64,000 nucleotides of DNA from contig NZ_BMZT01000003.1 in NCBI RefSeq assembly GCF_014652935.1, positions 1-64,000 on the forward strand, in the 5' to 3' direction. The notes beneath the pieces were generated by a model that made no database searches, was not told where the DNA came from, and saw only the letters and a list, made by a program, of their open reading frames with translations. A program made the translations under genes and the position numbers. Within the stretch, counting starts at the first letter, position 1. Every line of letters starts with the position of its first letter. Positions 8,699 through 16,902 of this stretch are shown one piece after another. Source of the DNA: Luteimonas padinae (GTDB taxonomy: Bacteria; Pseudomonadota; Gammaproteobacteria; Xanthomonadales; Xanthomonadaceae).

Positions 8699-9397
8699 AT
8701 GAAACAAGCCAGCCGACTCCTGATCGCGGCCGTGTTCGCTTTGCTGCTTGCGGCCTGTGCGTCGTCGGGCAACCGCACCGCCGCGCACGGCATCACGCTG
8801 CCGCCGCCGGACACCACCGCGGCCTCGGGCGCCTACGAAGGCGCCACCGACTATCGCGTCGGCTCGCAGGACCTGCTGGAGATCAGCGTCTTCGGCGTGT
8901 CCGAGCTCACCCACCAGGCGCGGGTCAACTCGAACGGCATGATCAACCTGCCGCTGGTCGGCGGCGTCATGGCCGGCGGCAAGACGGTGCCGGAGCTCGA
9001 GAAGGAGCTGGGCGCGCGTTATGCAGACGGCTACCTGCAGAACCCGCAGGTCACCGTGTTCGTGAAGGAATACACCAGCCAGCGCGTCACGCTCGAAGGT
9101 GCGCTGAAGAAGCCCGGCATCTACCCGCTCACCGGAAAGACCTCGCTGCTGCAGGCCATCGCGATGGCCGAGGGCACGGATGAATTCGCCGACCTCGAGG
9201 GCGTGGTGCTGTTCCGGCATATCAATGGCCAGCGCATGGCCGCCGCCTACGACCTGACCAAGGTGCGCCGCGGCGAATTGGCCGACCCGCAGGTCTATGG
9301 CGACGATGTGATCGTGATCGAGCGCTCCGGCAGCAAGTCGGCGTTCCGCGAATTCCTGCGCTCGGTGCCCGCACTGGGCCTGTTCCTGGCCCTCTGA
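8699..9397 (+). CDS. Outer-membrane polysaccharide export lipoprotein (Wza/GumB-like)
   Basis: A 232-residue precursor with lipoprotein signal MKQASRL, a hydrophobic run and lipobox L-A-A-C (Cys20). A Poly_export domain follows (YRVGSQDLLEISVFGVSEL, residues about 55-130). An SLBB-type domain follows (VTLEGALKKPGIYPL). The C-terminus is a short amphipathic segment. This size matches GumB rather than the longer E. coli Wza. It should form the export channel with the kinase/copolymerase encoded 28 bases downstream. Confidence 0.92.
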   Translation: MKQASRLLIAAVFALLLAACASSGNRTAAHGITLPPPDTTAASGAYEGATDYRVGSQDLLEISVFGVSELTHQARVNSNGMINLPLVGGVMAGGKTVPELEKELGARYADGYLQNPQVTVFVKEYTSQRVTLEGALKKPGIYPLTGKTSLLQAIAMAEGTDEFADLEGVVLFRHINGQRMAAAYDLTKVRRGELADPQVYGDDVIVIERSGSKSAFREFLRSVPALGLFLAL

Positions 9398-9425
9398 GCC
9401 ACACCAAGTTACGGACGACGACCGA

Positions 9426-11711
9426 ATGCAAGACGACAACCTGCCTTCGCGCCCCGGGGATGACGAGCGCGGCGACCACCTGCCCGTGCAGCGCCCGGGC
9501 CAGCTCGCCGTTGGCGGCGGCCAGCGGGCAATGGCCCTCGATGTCTTCGAGGACAAGCGCGGCGGCGACGAGGACGAGATCGACCTGCTTGCGTACTGGC
9601 GCATCCTGGTCAAGCGCAAGTGGCTGGTGCTTGGCGTGCTCGGCACCGTGGTCGCGCTGGCGCTGATCGCCACGCTGATGATGCCGCCGGTGTATCGCGC
9701 CACCGCGACGCTGCAGATCGACCGCGAATCGGTGCAGATCCTGCAGGACGAGGGCCTGGGCAACGCCGAGGCGGCCGCCCCGGATTTCCTCACCACCCAG
9801 TACGAATTGCTGAAGAGCCGCGCGCTGGCCGAGCGCGTCGCCAACGAGCTGGCGATCGACGCCGCCACCGTCGAACGCCTCGGCTCCACCACCTGGTGGC
9901 AGCGCGCCACCGGCGCCCTGCGGCCGGAACCGGTCAATGCCGCCGATGACGCGGGAGACGCGGAAAGCGAGGCCGATGCGATGGCCGACCTGCGCCAGGC
10001 CGTCGGCATCGTGCGCAGCGGCCTGACCGTCGAGCCGGTGCGCAATTCGCGCCTGGTGCGGATCCATTTCGATTCCACGCTGCCGGCTTTCTCGGCGCGC
10101 GTGGTCAACGCGGTGGCCGACGGCTTCATCGCCCATGCGATCGAGCGCAAGTTCGACGCCTCGTCCTACGCCAGCAAGTACATCGAGGAGCAGCTGGCGC
10201 TGGCCAAGGGTCGGCTCGAGGAATCCGAGCGCGCCCTGGTCGCCTTCGCCACGAAGGAGAACATCGTCACCAGCGGCGAGGGCAGCCAGAGCCTGGAAAG
10301 CCAGAACCTCGGCGCGCTCAACGCCTCGCTGGCCGCGGCGCAGGACGAGCGCATCCGAGCCCAGGCGGCATGGAGCCAGGTTTCCGGCGGCGGCCAGCTG
10401 CCGGCGGGCGCGATCAGCAACTCGATCCTCAACTCGCTGCAGCAGCAGCGCGCGACCCTCAACGCCGAGTACCAGCAGCAGCTCAAGACCTACAAGCCCG
10501 AGTATCCGAGCATGCTCGCGCTGAAGGGCCAGATCGACGAGGTCGACCGCCAGATCGCGCAGGAGCGCAACGCCGTGCGCGCCTCGATCAAGGCCGAGTA
10601 CGACGCCGCGCAGGCGCGCGAGAACATGCTGGTGGCGCAGATCGACGCGCTCCGCGGCCGCACGCTCGACGTCGACAACCGATCGATCGACTACAACATC
10701 CTGCGCCGCGAGGTCGACACCAACCGACAGCTCTACGACAGCCTGCTGCAGCGCTACAAGGAGGTCGGCGTGGCGGCGGGCGCCGGCGTCGGCACCAACA
10801 ACATCTCGATCGTCGACCGCGCCATGATCCCGAGCGGGCGCTTCAAGCCCAACCTTCCGCTCAACCTTGCCATCGGCCTGATGCTGGGCCTGATGCTGGG
10901 CGTGCTGCTGGCCTTCGTGCTCGAGTTCCTCGACGACACGCTGAAGGGCCCGGAAGACATCGAGCAGCACCTGCGCATGGCGGTGCTGGGCATCATTCCA
11001 CACCTGAAGAAGCAGAGCGTGGCCGACGCCATGGGCGACCCGCGCTCGGCCTTCGCCGAGGCCTACCGCTCGGTGCGCACGGCGCTGCAGTTCTCCACGG
11101 ATAATGGCGTGCCCAAGGTGCTGCTGGTCACCAGCGCCAGCGCCTCGGAAGGCAAGTCCACCACCGCCACCACGCTGGCGCGCAACTTCGCCCAGCTGGG
11201 CAAGCGCGTGCTGCTGATCGAGGCCGACCTGCGCAACCCGTCGCTGCACCGCGTGCTGGGCGTGCGTTCGGACACCGGCCTGTCCAGCCTGCTGGCCGGC
11301 GCCGCCAGTGCCAGCCAGGTGATCATGGATACCGACGACGAGCGCCTGAAGGTGATGCTGGCCGGCCCGCTGCCGCCGAACCCGGCGGAGCTGCTGTCGG
11401 GCAGCCGTCTGCTGTCGATGCTGACCGTCGCCGCCGAGAAGTACGACCAGGTGATCATCGACGGCCCGCCGGTGCTGGGCATCGCCGATGCACCGATCCT
11501 GTCGAACGTCGCCGGCGGCACGCTGATGGTGGTGCAGGCCGGCGGGACCCGCATCAAGACCGCGCAGGCCGCGCTCAAGCGCCTGGCCGCCGCGCGCGCC
11601 CACGTGCTGGGCGCGATCCTGACCCACTACGACGCCAAGGTCGCCGGCTACGGCTACGACTATTCCTCGTACTACTCCTACGGCACCCAGCCAAGGCTGG
11701 CCGGGAAGTAA
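9426..11711 (+). CDS. Polysaccharide copolymerase with C-terminal tyrosine autokinase (Wzc/GumC-like)
   Basis: Inner-membrane protein that sets chain length and couples polymerisation to export. The 761 residues carry an unusual acidic 50-residue lead, a Wzz domain with a first membrane helix (about 60-82), and a long periplasmic coiled-coil region. A second helix (about 480-500) precedes the BY-kinase domain. That domain has Walker A SEGKSTTA (about 575), Walker A' LLIEADLRNP and Walker B VIIDGPP. A tyrosine cluster YGYDYSSYYSYG near the end is the autophosphorylation tail. The A' motif reads EAD rather than the common DAD. The fused form is like E. coli Wzc, and the paired phosphatase lies two genes upstream. 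Confidence 0.93.
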   Translation: MQDDNLPSRPGDDERGDHLPVQRPGQLAVGGGQRAMALDVFEDKRGGDEDEIDLLAYWRILVKRKWLVLGVLGTVVALALIATLMMPPVYRATATLQIDRESVQILQDEGLGNAEAAAPDFLTTQYELLKSRALAERVANELAIDAATVERLGSTTWWQRATGALRPEPVNAADDAGDAESEADAMADLRQAVGIVRSGLTVEPVRNSRLVRIHFDSTLPAFSARVVNAVADGFIAHAIERKFDASSYASKYIEEQLALAKGRLEESERALVAFATKENIVTSGEGSQSLESQNLGALNASLAAAQDERIRAQAAWSQVSGGGQLPAGAISNSILNSLQQQRATLNAEYQQQLKTYKPEYPSMLALKGQIDEVDRQIAQERNAVRASIKAEYDAAQARENMLVAQIDALRGRTLDVDNRSIDYNILRREVDTNRQLYDSLLQRYKEVGVAAGAGVGTNNISIVDRAMIPSGRFKPNLPLNLAIGLMLGLMLGVLLAFVLEFLDDTLKGPEDIEQHLRMAVLGIIPHLKKQSVADAMGDPRSAFAEAYRSVRTALQFSTDNGVPKVLLVTSASASEGKSTTATTLARNFAQLGKRVLLIEADLRNPSLHRVLGVRSDTGLSSLLAGAASASQVIMDTDDERLKVMLAGPLPPNPAELLSGSRLLSMLTVAAEKYDQVIIDGPPVLGIADAPILSNVAGGTLMVVQAGGTRIKTAQAALKRLAAARAHVLGAILTHYDAKVAGYGYDYSSYYSYGTQPRLAGK

Positions 11712-11718
11712 GGGCGGC

Positions 11719-13185
11719 GTGGGGGCGCGCACGGGGATGGCGGGGCAGGGCGGGGAGGCGCTGGAGCTGGCGCTGGGCCTGCTGCGCGCGCCCGCCCTGC
11801 GCACGTCCCTGCGCACGCGGGCCCTGCCCGAGGGCATCGGCGAAGTGCTGGCGATCGCGTCGGGGTCTTCCGCTGCGGCGCGTGAGGCATCCGCCCGCAC
11901 CGGCCACCCCGAAGCCGAACTGGTGGAAGCCTCGCGCTTCTACATCCAGCAGGTGCTGCTGGCCGAAGGCGCCGACGCCTACCGCAACCTCGGCGCCGCA
12001 CCGGACGCCACGCACGCCGTGCTGCGCGAGCACCACCACCTGCTGATGCGCTGGCTGCACCCCGACCGCAGCGAAGGCGCCCAGTGGGACTCCGCGCTGT
12101 CGACGCGCGTCAACCAGGCCTGGAACCACCTCCGCACCCCCCACGCCCGCGCCACCTACGACGCCACCCCCCACACCCCGCCCGCCCCCCCAGCTCCCCC
12201 TGTAGGAGCAGCTAAAGCTGCGACCCTCCCCCCCATCCCCTACACCCACCTCCCACCCCCCACCCCCATCCCCACCGGCCCCATCGCCGTCGCCTTCCTC
12301 ACCATCGCCTGTCTCGCCCTGGCGTGGCTGGCCCTGACCCGCGAAGACCGCCTGGACGCCCTGCGCGATGTGGCCCACGTCCCCGCGCAGGACATCGACG
12401 TGAGCGCACGCATGGCCGCACCGCTGCCGCGCGTGCTGGCGGACGTGGACGCGCCCGCGCCCGCGCCGGCGGAGATGCCGGCGGCCGAGGTGATGGCGGC
12501 AGCAGCGTTGGCGGCGGACGTGGCCGCACAGACAGCGGCGGCGGAGGCACAGTCGCTGGTGCAACCGCCCGAAGCCGCCGACTGGCCCACCCCGGCCACG
12601 ACCCCGACCCCGGCCCCGTCCCCGACCCCGACCCCGACCCCGACCCCCCTCCCTGTAGGAGCAGCTACAGCTGCGACCCACCCCACGACCACCACCCCGG
12701 TGGACGATGAGGGCGTCGGGGAAGAGGTCGCAGCTATAGCTGCTCCTACAGGAGCGGGCGTCGGCGGGGCGGGCGTCGGCGGGGCGGGCGACAGCGGGGC
12801 GGGCGTCGGCGGGGTGGGCGACGGCGGGGCGGCTACGGAGGACCCGGTGCGCCTCTTCCGCGACGCCGAGGCCGCCCTCGACAGCGTCACCGCCTGGTTC
12901 GCCTCCGAACGCGGCGGCGAGCCCTTCTGGCTCGACCTCCCCGTCAGCCTCGAGGCCGCCGCAATCCGCCATGACCTCCACGCCCGCCACGCGCCTGCCG
13001 CGCGCAGCCGCATGGCCATCGTCCAGCCCAACTGGACCCTCGGCAGCGGCACCGCCTCGGTGTCCGGCGCCTACCGCCTCCACGGCCGCCGCGGCACCGT
13101 CGAGACCGGCATGCTCAGCGTCCAGCTGGCCCGCCGCGGCGAACACTGGCGCATCGCCCGCCTGCACCTGGAGCCCGCGCGATGA
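11719..13185 (+). CDS. Membrane-anchored J-domain-like protein with REP-encoded linker peptides
   Basis: A 488-residue protein read from a GTG 8 bases after the kinase stop. Residues about 80-145 form a J-domain-like helical region with the HPD motif (WLHPDRS, His114). A Pro-rich stretch follows, then one membrane helix (about 186-206), then a Pro/Thr, Ala and Gly-rich linker to about 375. A compact folded C-terminal domain follows (about 380-488, WLDLPVSLEAAAI...). Three REP palindromes are translated in frame: PVGAAKAAT at 161-169, PVGAATAAT at 312-320 and VAAIAAPTG at 337-345. The HPD suggests it recruits Hsp70, and the context suggests assembly or control of the export complex. The TPR gene overlaps its stop by 4 bases. 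An exact function is not known. Confidence 0.75.
   Translation: MGARTGMAGQGGEALELALGLLRAPALRTSLRTRALPEGIGEVLAIASGSSAAAREASARTGHPEAELVEASRFYIQQVLLAEGADAYRNLGAAPDATHAVLREHHHLLMRWLHPDRSEGAQWDSALSTRVNQAWNHLRTPHARATYDATPHTPPAPPAPPVGAAKAATLPPIPYTHLPPPTPIPTGPIAVAFLTIACLALAWLALTREDRLDALRDVAHVPAQDIDVSARMAAPLPRVLADVDAPAPAPAEMPAAEVMAAAALAADVAAQTAAAEAQSLVQPPEAADWPTPATTPTPAPSPTPTPTPTPLPVGAATAATHPTTTTPVDDEGVGEEVAAIAAPTGAGVGGAGVGGAGDSGAGVGGVGDGGAATEDPVRLFRDAEAALDSVTAWFASERGGEPFWLDLPVSLEAAAIRHDLHARHAPAARSRMAIVQPNWTLGSGTASVSGAYRLHGRRGTVETGMLSVQLARRGEHWRIARLHLEPAR
12201..12225 (+). repeat. REP-like palindrome inside the J-domain gene (single copy)
   Basis: TGTAGGAGCAGCTAAAGCTGC followed by GACC, in forward orientation, with an imperfect centre (TAAA). 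It is read in the one frame that avoids the internal TAG and encodes PVGAAKAAT. Confidence 0.75.
12654..12750. repeat. Inverted REP pair (REPIN-like) inside the J-domain gene
   Basis: The forward copy 12654-12678 (GGAGCAGCTACAGCTGCGACC core) and the reverse copy 12726-12750 (GGTCGCAGCTATAGCTGCTCC core) are separated by 47 bases. The two can fold into a long hairpin. Both copies lie in frame and encode PVGAATAAT and VAAIAAPT. Confidence 0.8.
12754..12830 (+). repeat. Short tandem repeat encoding a Gly/Val linker
   Basis: Near-identical 15-base units of the form GGCGTCGGCGGGGCG are repeated about five times, encoding GVGGA-type units. The repeat begins directly beyond the reverse REP copy. Upstream at about 12600-12650 there is a second simple repeat of CCCCGA units encoding Pro-Thr. 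Confidence 0.75.
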
Positions 13186-14342
13186 GCGCCGCCCGCTGGA
13201 TCGCTTTCGCCGCGCTCGTCGCCGCCCTGGTCGCCACGGGCGTGGCCCTCGTCACCACCCGCCACGACCAGCAGCGCCTGCAGGACGACCTTGCCGCCGC
13301 CAACGCCGCGCTCCAGGCCGGCGACGGCCCGCGTGCCGCCGCCATCGCCCGCGACGTGCTCGCGCGCGAACCCGCGCTGGGCCGCGCCTTCGGCGTCATC
13401 GCCCGCGCTGAAGACGGGCAGGGCGGCCCGGACGCGACGCGCGCCCGCTACGAAACCGCCGTCCGCCGCGCCCCGCGCGATCCCCAGGTGCGGGGCTGGC
13501 TGGCCACCGACGCGCTGCAGCGGGGCGACTTCGCCGCCGCCGCCGACCAGCTTGATGCGCTGCTCACCGTCGCGCCCGCGCAGCGCAAGCCGCTGCTGGA
13601 GCTGATCGCCCGGCTGGCCCGGGACCCCGCGTTCGCCGACGCCCTGGCCACCCACCTCGTGCAGCGCCCGCAGTGGCGCAGCGCGATCCTGCGCGCCACC
13701 ACCGCCAGCAAGCTGCCCGACGCCGCCGACAACCTGCACGGCGCCCTGCGCGCGCACGGCGCCTTGGACGCCCGGGACACCGCGCGCTGGATCGACGGCA
13801 TGCTCCGCGACGGCCGCTGGGGCAGCGCCTATGCCCGCTGGGCCAGCGGCCTCGATGGCACCCCTGCGCGCCTGCCGGTGCCGTGGAACGGCGATTTCGG
13901 CCGCGCGCCGTCCTCGTCCGGCTTCGACTGGCGCGTGCGCCGCGTGCCCGGCGTGCTGTTCGACCGCGTCGAAGTGGGCGAGGGCCGCCACGCCGCGCGC
14001 CTGCGCTTCCTCGGCCGCCCGGTGGCCGCCACCGGCCTCGAAGTCCCGCTGCTGCTGGCGCCCGGCGAGCACGTGCTGCGCCTGCGCGGCCGCACCGAGG
14101 GCCTGCGCTCGGACCAGGGCCTGGAGTGGCAGCTCACCTGCAGCGACGGCCGCACCCGCATCGCCAGCGGCGCCAGCGTGCGCGAGGCGCGAGACTGGGT
14201 CCCGCTCGAGCTGGCGTTCACCGTGCCCGAAGGCCAGGGCTGCGAAGGCCAGTGGCTGCGGCTGGTGAATCCCGCGCCGCGCGGCGTCGCCCAGACCCTG
14301 CGCGGCGAAGTGCATTACGCCGATATCCACGTTGGAACGTGA
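13182..14342 (+). CDS. Membrane-anchored TPR-like protein of the polysaccharide locus
   Basis: A 386-residue protein starting at an ATGA overlap with the J-domain gene. An N-terminal membrane helix (about residues 5-25) is followed by a short coiled segment and TPR-like helices (about 30-130, for example AALQAGDGPRAAAIARDVLA). A beta-rich C-terminal half (about 240-386) looks like a carbohydrate-binding-type sandwich, with two cysteines (LTCSDG and GQGCEGQ). The tandem with the J-domain protein suggests a periplasm-facing partner in assembly. No enzymatic motif is visible. Confidence 0.75.
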   Translation: MSAARWIAFAALVAALVATGVALVTTRHDQQRLQDDLAAANAALQAGDGPRAAAIARDVLAREPALGRAFGVIARAEDGQGGPDATRARYETAVRRAPRDPQVRGWLATDALQRGDFAAAADQLDALLTVAPAQRKPLLELIARLARDPAFADALATHLVQRPQWRSAILRATTASKLPDAADNLHGALRAHGALDARDTARWIDGMLRDGRWGSAYARWASGLDGTPARLPVPWNGDFGRAPSSSGFDWRVRRVPGVLFDRVEVGEGRHAARLRFLGRPVAATGLEVPLLLAPGEHVLRLRGRTEGLRSDQGLEWQLTCSDGRTRIASGASVREARDWVPLELAFTVPEGQGCEGQWLRLVNPAPRGVAQTLRGEVHYADIHVGT

Positions 14343-14407
14343 CAACTGGCATGATTGTTGCGTTAAACTCTCGCGCCGCTTACCGGCGAACAAGGACGCT
14401 CACCGCC

Positions 14408-14821
14408 ATGTCACTGCGCCACACCCTCGTCGGCCTCGGCCTGACCCTCGCCATCGCCCCCCTGGCCGTGCAGGCCCAGGAGCCCGCTGCCGCGCCCATC
14501 GGTCTGCAGATCGACGGCGGCTCGGTCCTGGTCAGCACCGGCGGCGAGTTCGTCCAGGCCGCGTCCGGGCAGGTTGTGGCGCCCGGCCATCGCGTGATGG
14601 TGGCCGAAGGCGGCAAGGCCTCGCTCGACTACGGCAACGGCTGCCAGAAGGCGCTGTCCGAGCCGGGCGTCTACACGGTCACCCCCGATTGCAGTCTGGC
14701 CAGCACGCAGCGCAGCGTCAGCACCGGCGCCGTGGTCGCGGGCGTGGTGGGCGGCGTGGCCGTGATCGCCGCGGTCGCGGGCGGGGGCGGTAGCGACGAT
14801 CCGCCGCCGGTCAGCCGCTGA
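14408..14821 (+). CDS. Secreted FecR-like small protein, copy 1 (C-terminal PPPVSR)
   Basis: A 137-residue precursor with a signal peptide ending VQAQ. A short FecR-like beta domain follows (VLVSTGGEFVQAASG, then RVMVAEGGKASLDYGNGC) with a conserved pair of cysteines. A Gly/Ala/Val-rich hydrophobic helix (VVAGVVGGVAVIAAVAG), an acidic GGGGSDD turn and the end PPPVSR complete it. The next gene encodes a paralogue with the same layout and tail. An envelope or matrix role tied to the polysaccharide is an inference. Confidence 0.8.
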   Translation: MSLRHTLVGLGLTLAIAPLAVQAQEPAAAPIGLQIDGGSVLVSTGGEFVQAASGQVVAPGHRVMVAEGGKASLDYGNGCQKALSEPGVYTVTPDCSLASTQRSVSTGAVVAGVVGGVAVIAAVAGGGGSDDPPPVSR

Positions 14822-14858
14822 ATGCTGAACAGGGTGTCGTCACGCAATTCGCACATTG

Positions 14859-14874
14859 GCCTGTTAAAACAGGC
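14859..14874. promoter_or_regulatory. Inverted repeat upstream of the second FecR-like gene
   Basis: GCCTGTT-AA-AACAGGC, two 7-base arms around a 2-base centre, lies 101 bases before the ATG at 14975. It sits in a relatively A+T-rich leader. A second dispersed inverted pair (ATCCGACG near 14877, CGTCGGAT near 14940) follows. It could be a regulator site; no -35/-10 pair is convincing. Confidence 0.4.
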
Positions 14875-14974
14875 ACATCCGACGTTTCGCAGCTTGCATC
14901 GGACGCACTGGTCCCGTAATGTTTGTCGCGCTGCAGCAAGCGTCGGATTCCTCACATCGTCAGGGAAGAAAGCC

Positions 14975-15406
14975 ATGAAGAAGCCCCATCTGTTTGTCCT
15001 CGCCCTGGCCGGTGCGCTCTGCGCCGCGCCCGCGTTCGCCCAGGACGGTGGTGGCACCGCCACGCTGCGCGTCGACGTCGGCAGCGCCATGGTCAGCAAC
15101 GGCGGTGAGTTCGTCTCGGCATCCTCGGGCACCCAGGTCACGGCCGGCAGCCGCGTGATGCTGGCCGAAGACAGCCGCGCCACCCTCGTCTATCCGAACG
15201 GCTGCACCCAGCCGCTGTCCAGCGCGGGCGTGTACAGCGTGCCGGCGACCTGCGTCGCCGCGGCCGGCAGCACCGGTGCCACCGCCGCCACCGGCGTTGA
15301 TGCCGGTGGTCTCGCCACTGTCGCGGGCATTGCCGCGGCCGGCGCCGCGGCCCTGGCCACGATGGACGACGTCGAGTACGTGGAGCCGCCTCCGGTCAGC
15401 CGCTGA
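14975..15406 (+). CDS. Secreted FecR-like small protein, copy 2 (C-terminal PPPVSR)
   Basis: A 143-residue paralogue of the preceding gene. It has signal peptide MKKPHLFVLALAGAL ending AFAQ and the matching FecR-like segment (AMVSNGGEFVSASSG, RVMLAEDSRATLVYPNGC). Two cysteines are at the same spacing, followed by an Ala-rich hydrophobic helix and the tail VEYVEPPPVSR. The shared architecture shows tandem duplication. A terminator follows 27 bases after the stop, so this gene closes the first transcription block of the locus. Confidence 0.8.
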   Translation: MKKPHLFVLALAGALCAAPAFAQDGGGTATLRVDVGSAMVSNGGEFVSASSGTQVTAGSRVMLAEDSRATLVYPNGCTQPLSSAGVYSVPATCVAAAGSTGATAATGVDAGGLATVAGIAAAGAAALATMDDVEYVEPPPVSR

Positions 15407-15433
15407 CCACTGGCGGATTGACAGCAGGATCGA

Positions 15434-15462
15434 CGGGACGGGGCCACCCCGTCCCGTTTTTT
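15434..15462 (+). terminator. Rho-independent terminator inside the polysaccharide locus
   Basis: CGGGACGGGG, loop CCA, CCCCGTCCCG, then T6. The perfect 10-pair stem separates the export block from the ligase-like gene that starts 18 bases later, implying a break or an attenuation point. Confidence 0.85.
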
Positions 15463-15480
15463 GTTGAGGCAAGGACACCC

Positions 15481-16881
15481 ATGCACGGCGCGGATGCCGA
15501 CACCCACCACGGCGGGCACAGTCTCGACCTCCAGTCCCGGGCGGGGCTGGTGGCGGTATGCGCGTTGCTTGTGCTGTGCGTGGTGTCGGGGGGCAGTTCG
15601 CAGGAATCGGGCGCGGGCGTATTCGCCGCCCAGCTGCTGGCGCTGCCGATGCTGGGCTGGGCGGGCTGGCGCCTGCTGCACGCCACTCCGCGCGCCGTGA
15701 ATCCACATCCATACGCATGGCTCGCGTTCGCGGGCCTACTGTTCGCCATTCCCGTCCTCCAGTCCGTCCTGCCCGCCGGGATGGCGGGAGGCGAGGGCCG
15801 GGCTGCGCTTGCGGCCGACCTGGGCCGGTTCGGCGTCGAAGCGCCGTCGCGCTGGTCGCTGGCGCCCGCGGCCAGCCTGGCCGCGGCCTTCCACCTGCTG
15901 CCCGCGCTTGCCATCTTCGCCATGGCCTTGTCGCTGCCTGCTGCCGCGCAGCGCCGCCTGGCGCAGCTGGTCGTCGCGCTGGCCGTTGCCAGCCTGGTGC
16001 TGGGCGTCGCCCAGCTCGGCGCACCGCAGGAAAGCGCGCTCAATCCCTATCCGCAGTGGTCGGCGGCGATGAACGGCTTCTTCGCCAACCCCAACCACCA
16101 GGCCACCCTGCTGGTGGTGGCGGCCACGCTGGCCTGCGCCCGACTGGCGATGGTGGTGGGCGCGTGGCGTCCCGGCCGTCCGCACCGCGTGGCGCACGGC
16201 GTGGTCGCGGCCCTGGTGATGCTGCTGGCGGCGGTGGCGCTTCCGCTCACCGGCTCGCGCGCGGGCGTGGTGCTGCTGATCCTGTCCTGTGCGCTGGTGG
16301 TCGCGGCGCACTGGCCGGCGTGGCGCGGCGGCGTGCGCAGCCGCATGGTGCTCGTGGCCTGCATGGCCGTCGCAGCCATCGCGCTGTTCCTCGCGCTGCG
16401 CTGGATGCAGGTCGAAGCCATTGACGAGCTGCGCGGCCCGCTGCGCGCGCTCACCGGCGAGATCGCCGCGCGCTACGCGCCCATGGGCGCCGGCATCGGC
16501 AGCTACGTGCCCCTGTTCGAGCAGGAGGCGCCGCGCGAGCTGCTGATGGCGAACTACGTCAACCATGCGCACAACGAGTACGCGCAGTGGTGGTTTGCTG
16601 CCGGCATGCCTGCCGTTCTCGCCATGGTGCTGGGTGCCGTCGCATTGGCATCGACCTTGCATGGGCTGCTGCGCCAGCCGGCGAACCTGCGCGGTCTCGG
16701 CGTGACCGCGCTGGTCGCCCTCGGCGCGATACTGGCGCACTCGCTGGTGGACTATCCGCTGCGCACCCCGGCCATGCTGGCCGTGGCGGCGGCACTGGCG
16801 GGCCTTGCCGCCGCGCAGGCGGCCAGTACCCCGCGCTTGACGCACGTACCCGACCGTCCCAACATGATGGCTAGCTATTAA
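15481..16881 (+). CDS. O-antigen ligase/polymerase-like (Wzy_C) membrane protein
   Basis: A 466-residue polytopic protein with about ten membrane helices. The family signature lies in its large periplasmic loop region: FFANPNHQATLL near residue 200 and the catalytic-type VNHAHNEYAQWW near residues 360-371, with the conserved His and Asn. These proteins either polymerise lipid-linked repeats or ligate finished chains. A distinct Wzy-like gene lies at 23978, so this one may be the ligase. The ATG at 15481 follows GAGGCAAGGA. Its 3' end contains the left arm of the toxin-antitoxin operator. Confidence 0.85.
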   Translation: MHGADADTHHGGHSLDLQSRAGLVAVCALLVLCVVSGGSSQESGAGVFAAQLLALPMLGWAGWRLLHATPRAVNPHPYAWLAFAGLLFAIPVLQSVLPAGMAGGEGRAALAADLGRFGVEAPSRWSLAPAASLAAAFHLLPALAIFAMALSLPAAAQRRLAQLVVALAVASLVLGVAQLGAPQESALNPYPQWSAAMNGFFANPNHQATLLVVAATLACARLAMVVGAWRPGRPHRVAHGVVAALVMLLAAVALPLTGSRAGVVLLILSCALVVAAHWPAWRGGVRSRMVLVACMAVAAIALFLALRWMQVEAIDELRGPLRALTGEIAARYAPMGAGIGSYVPLFEQEAPRELLMANYVNHAHNEYAQWWFAAGMPAVLAMVLGAVALASTLHGLLRQPANLRGLGVTALVALGAILAHSLVDYPLRTPAMLAVAAALAGLAAAQAASTPRLTHVPDRPNMMASY

Positions 16882-16902
16882 AGTATGGAGTCTAGCCATG
16901 AT
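16864..16902. promoter_or_regulatory. Palindromic operator over the Phd-type antitoxin start
   Basis: ATGATGGCTAG (16864-16874) and CTAGCCATGAT (16892-16902) form an inverted repeat with one mismatch in 11 bases. The right arm includes the antitoxin ATG and the loop holds the GGAG ribosome site (16887-16890). This placement is typical of autoregulation by an antitoxin or by the toxin-antitoxin complex, and could also hide the ribosome site. Confidence 0.6.

Noticed and set aside
9222..11900. Long antisense open frame of 892 codons opposite the kinase gene
   Set aside because: The opposite strand has clear Wzz and kinase motifs in order. The antisense translation has His/Gln/Arg-rich composition typical of shadows.
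14787..14797. Match to the RfaH/ops element core (GGCGGTAGC) in the export block
   Set aside because: A 9-base match is expected about once by chance at this composition. It lies inside a Gly-Ser codon run of the first FecR-like gene and not in a leader.
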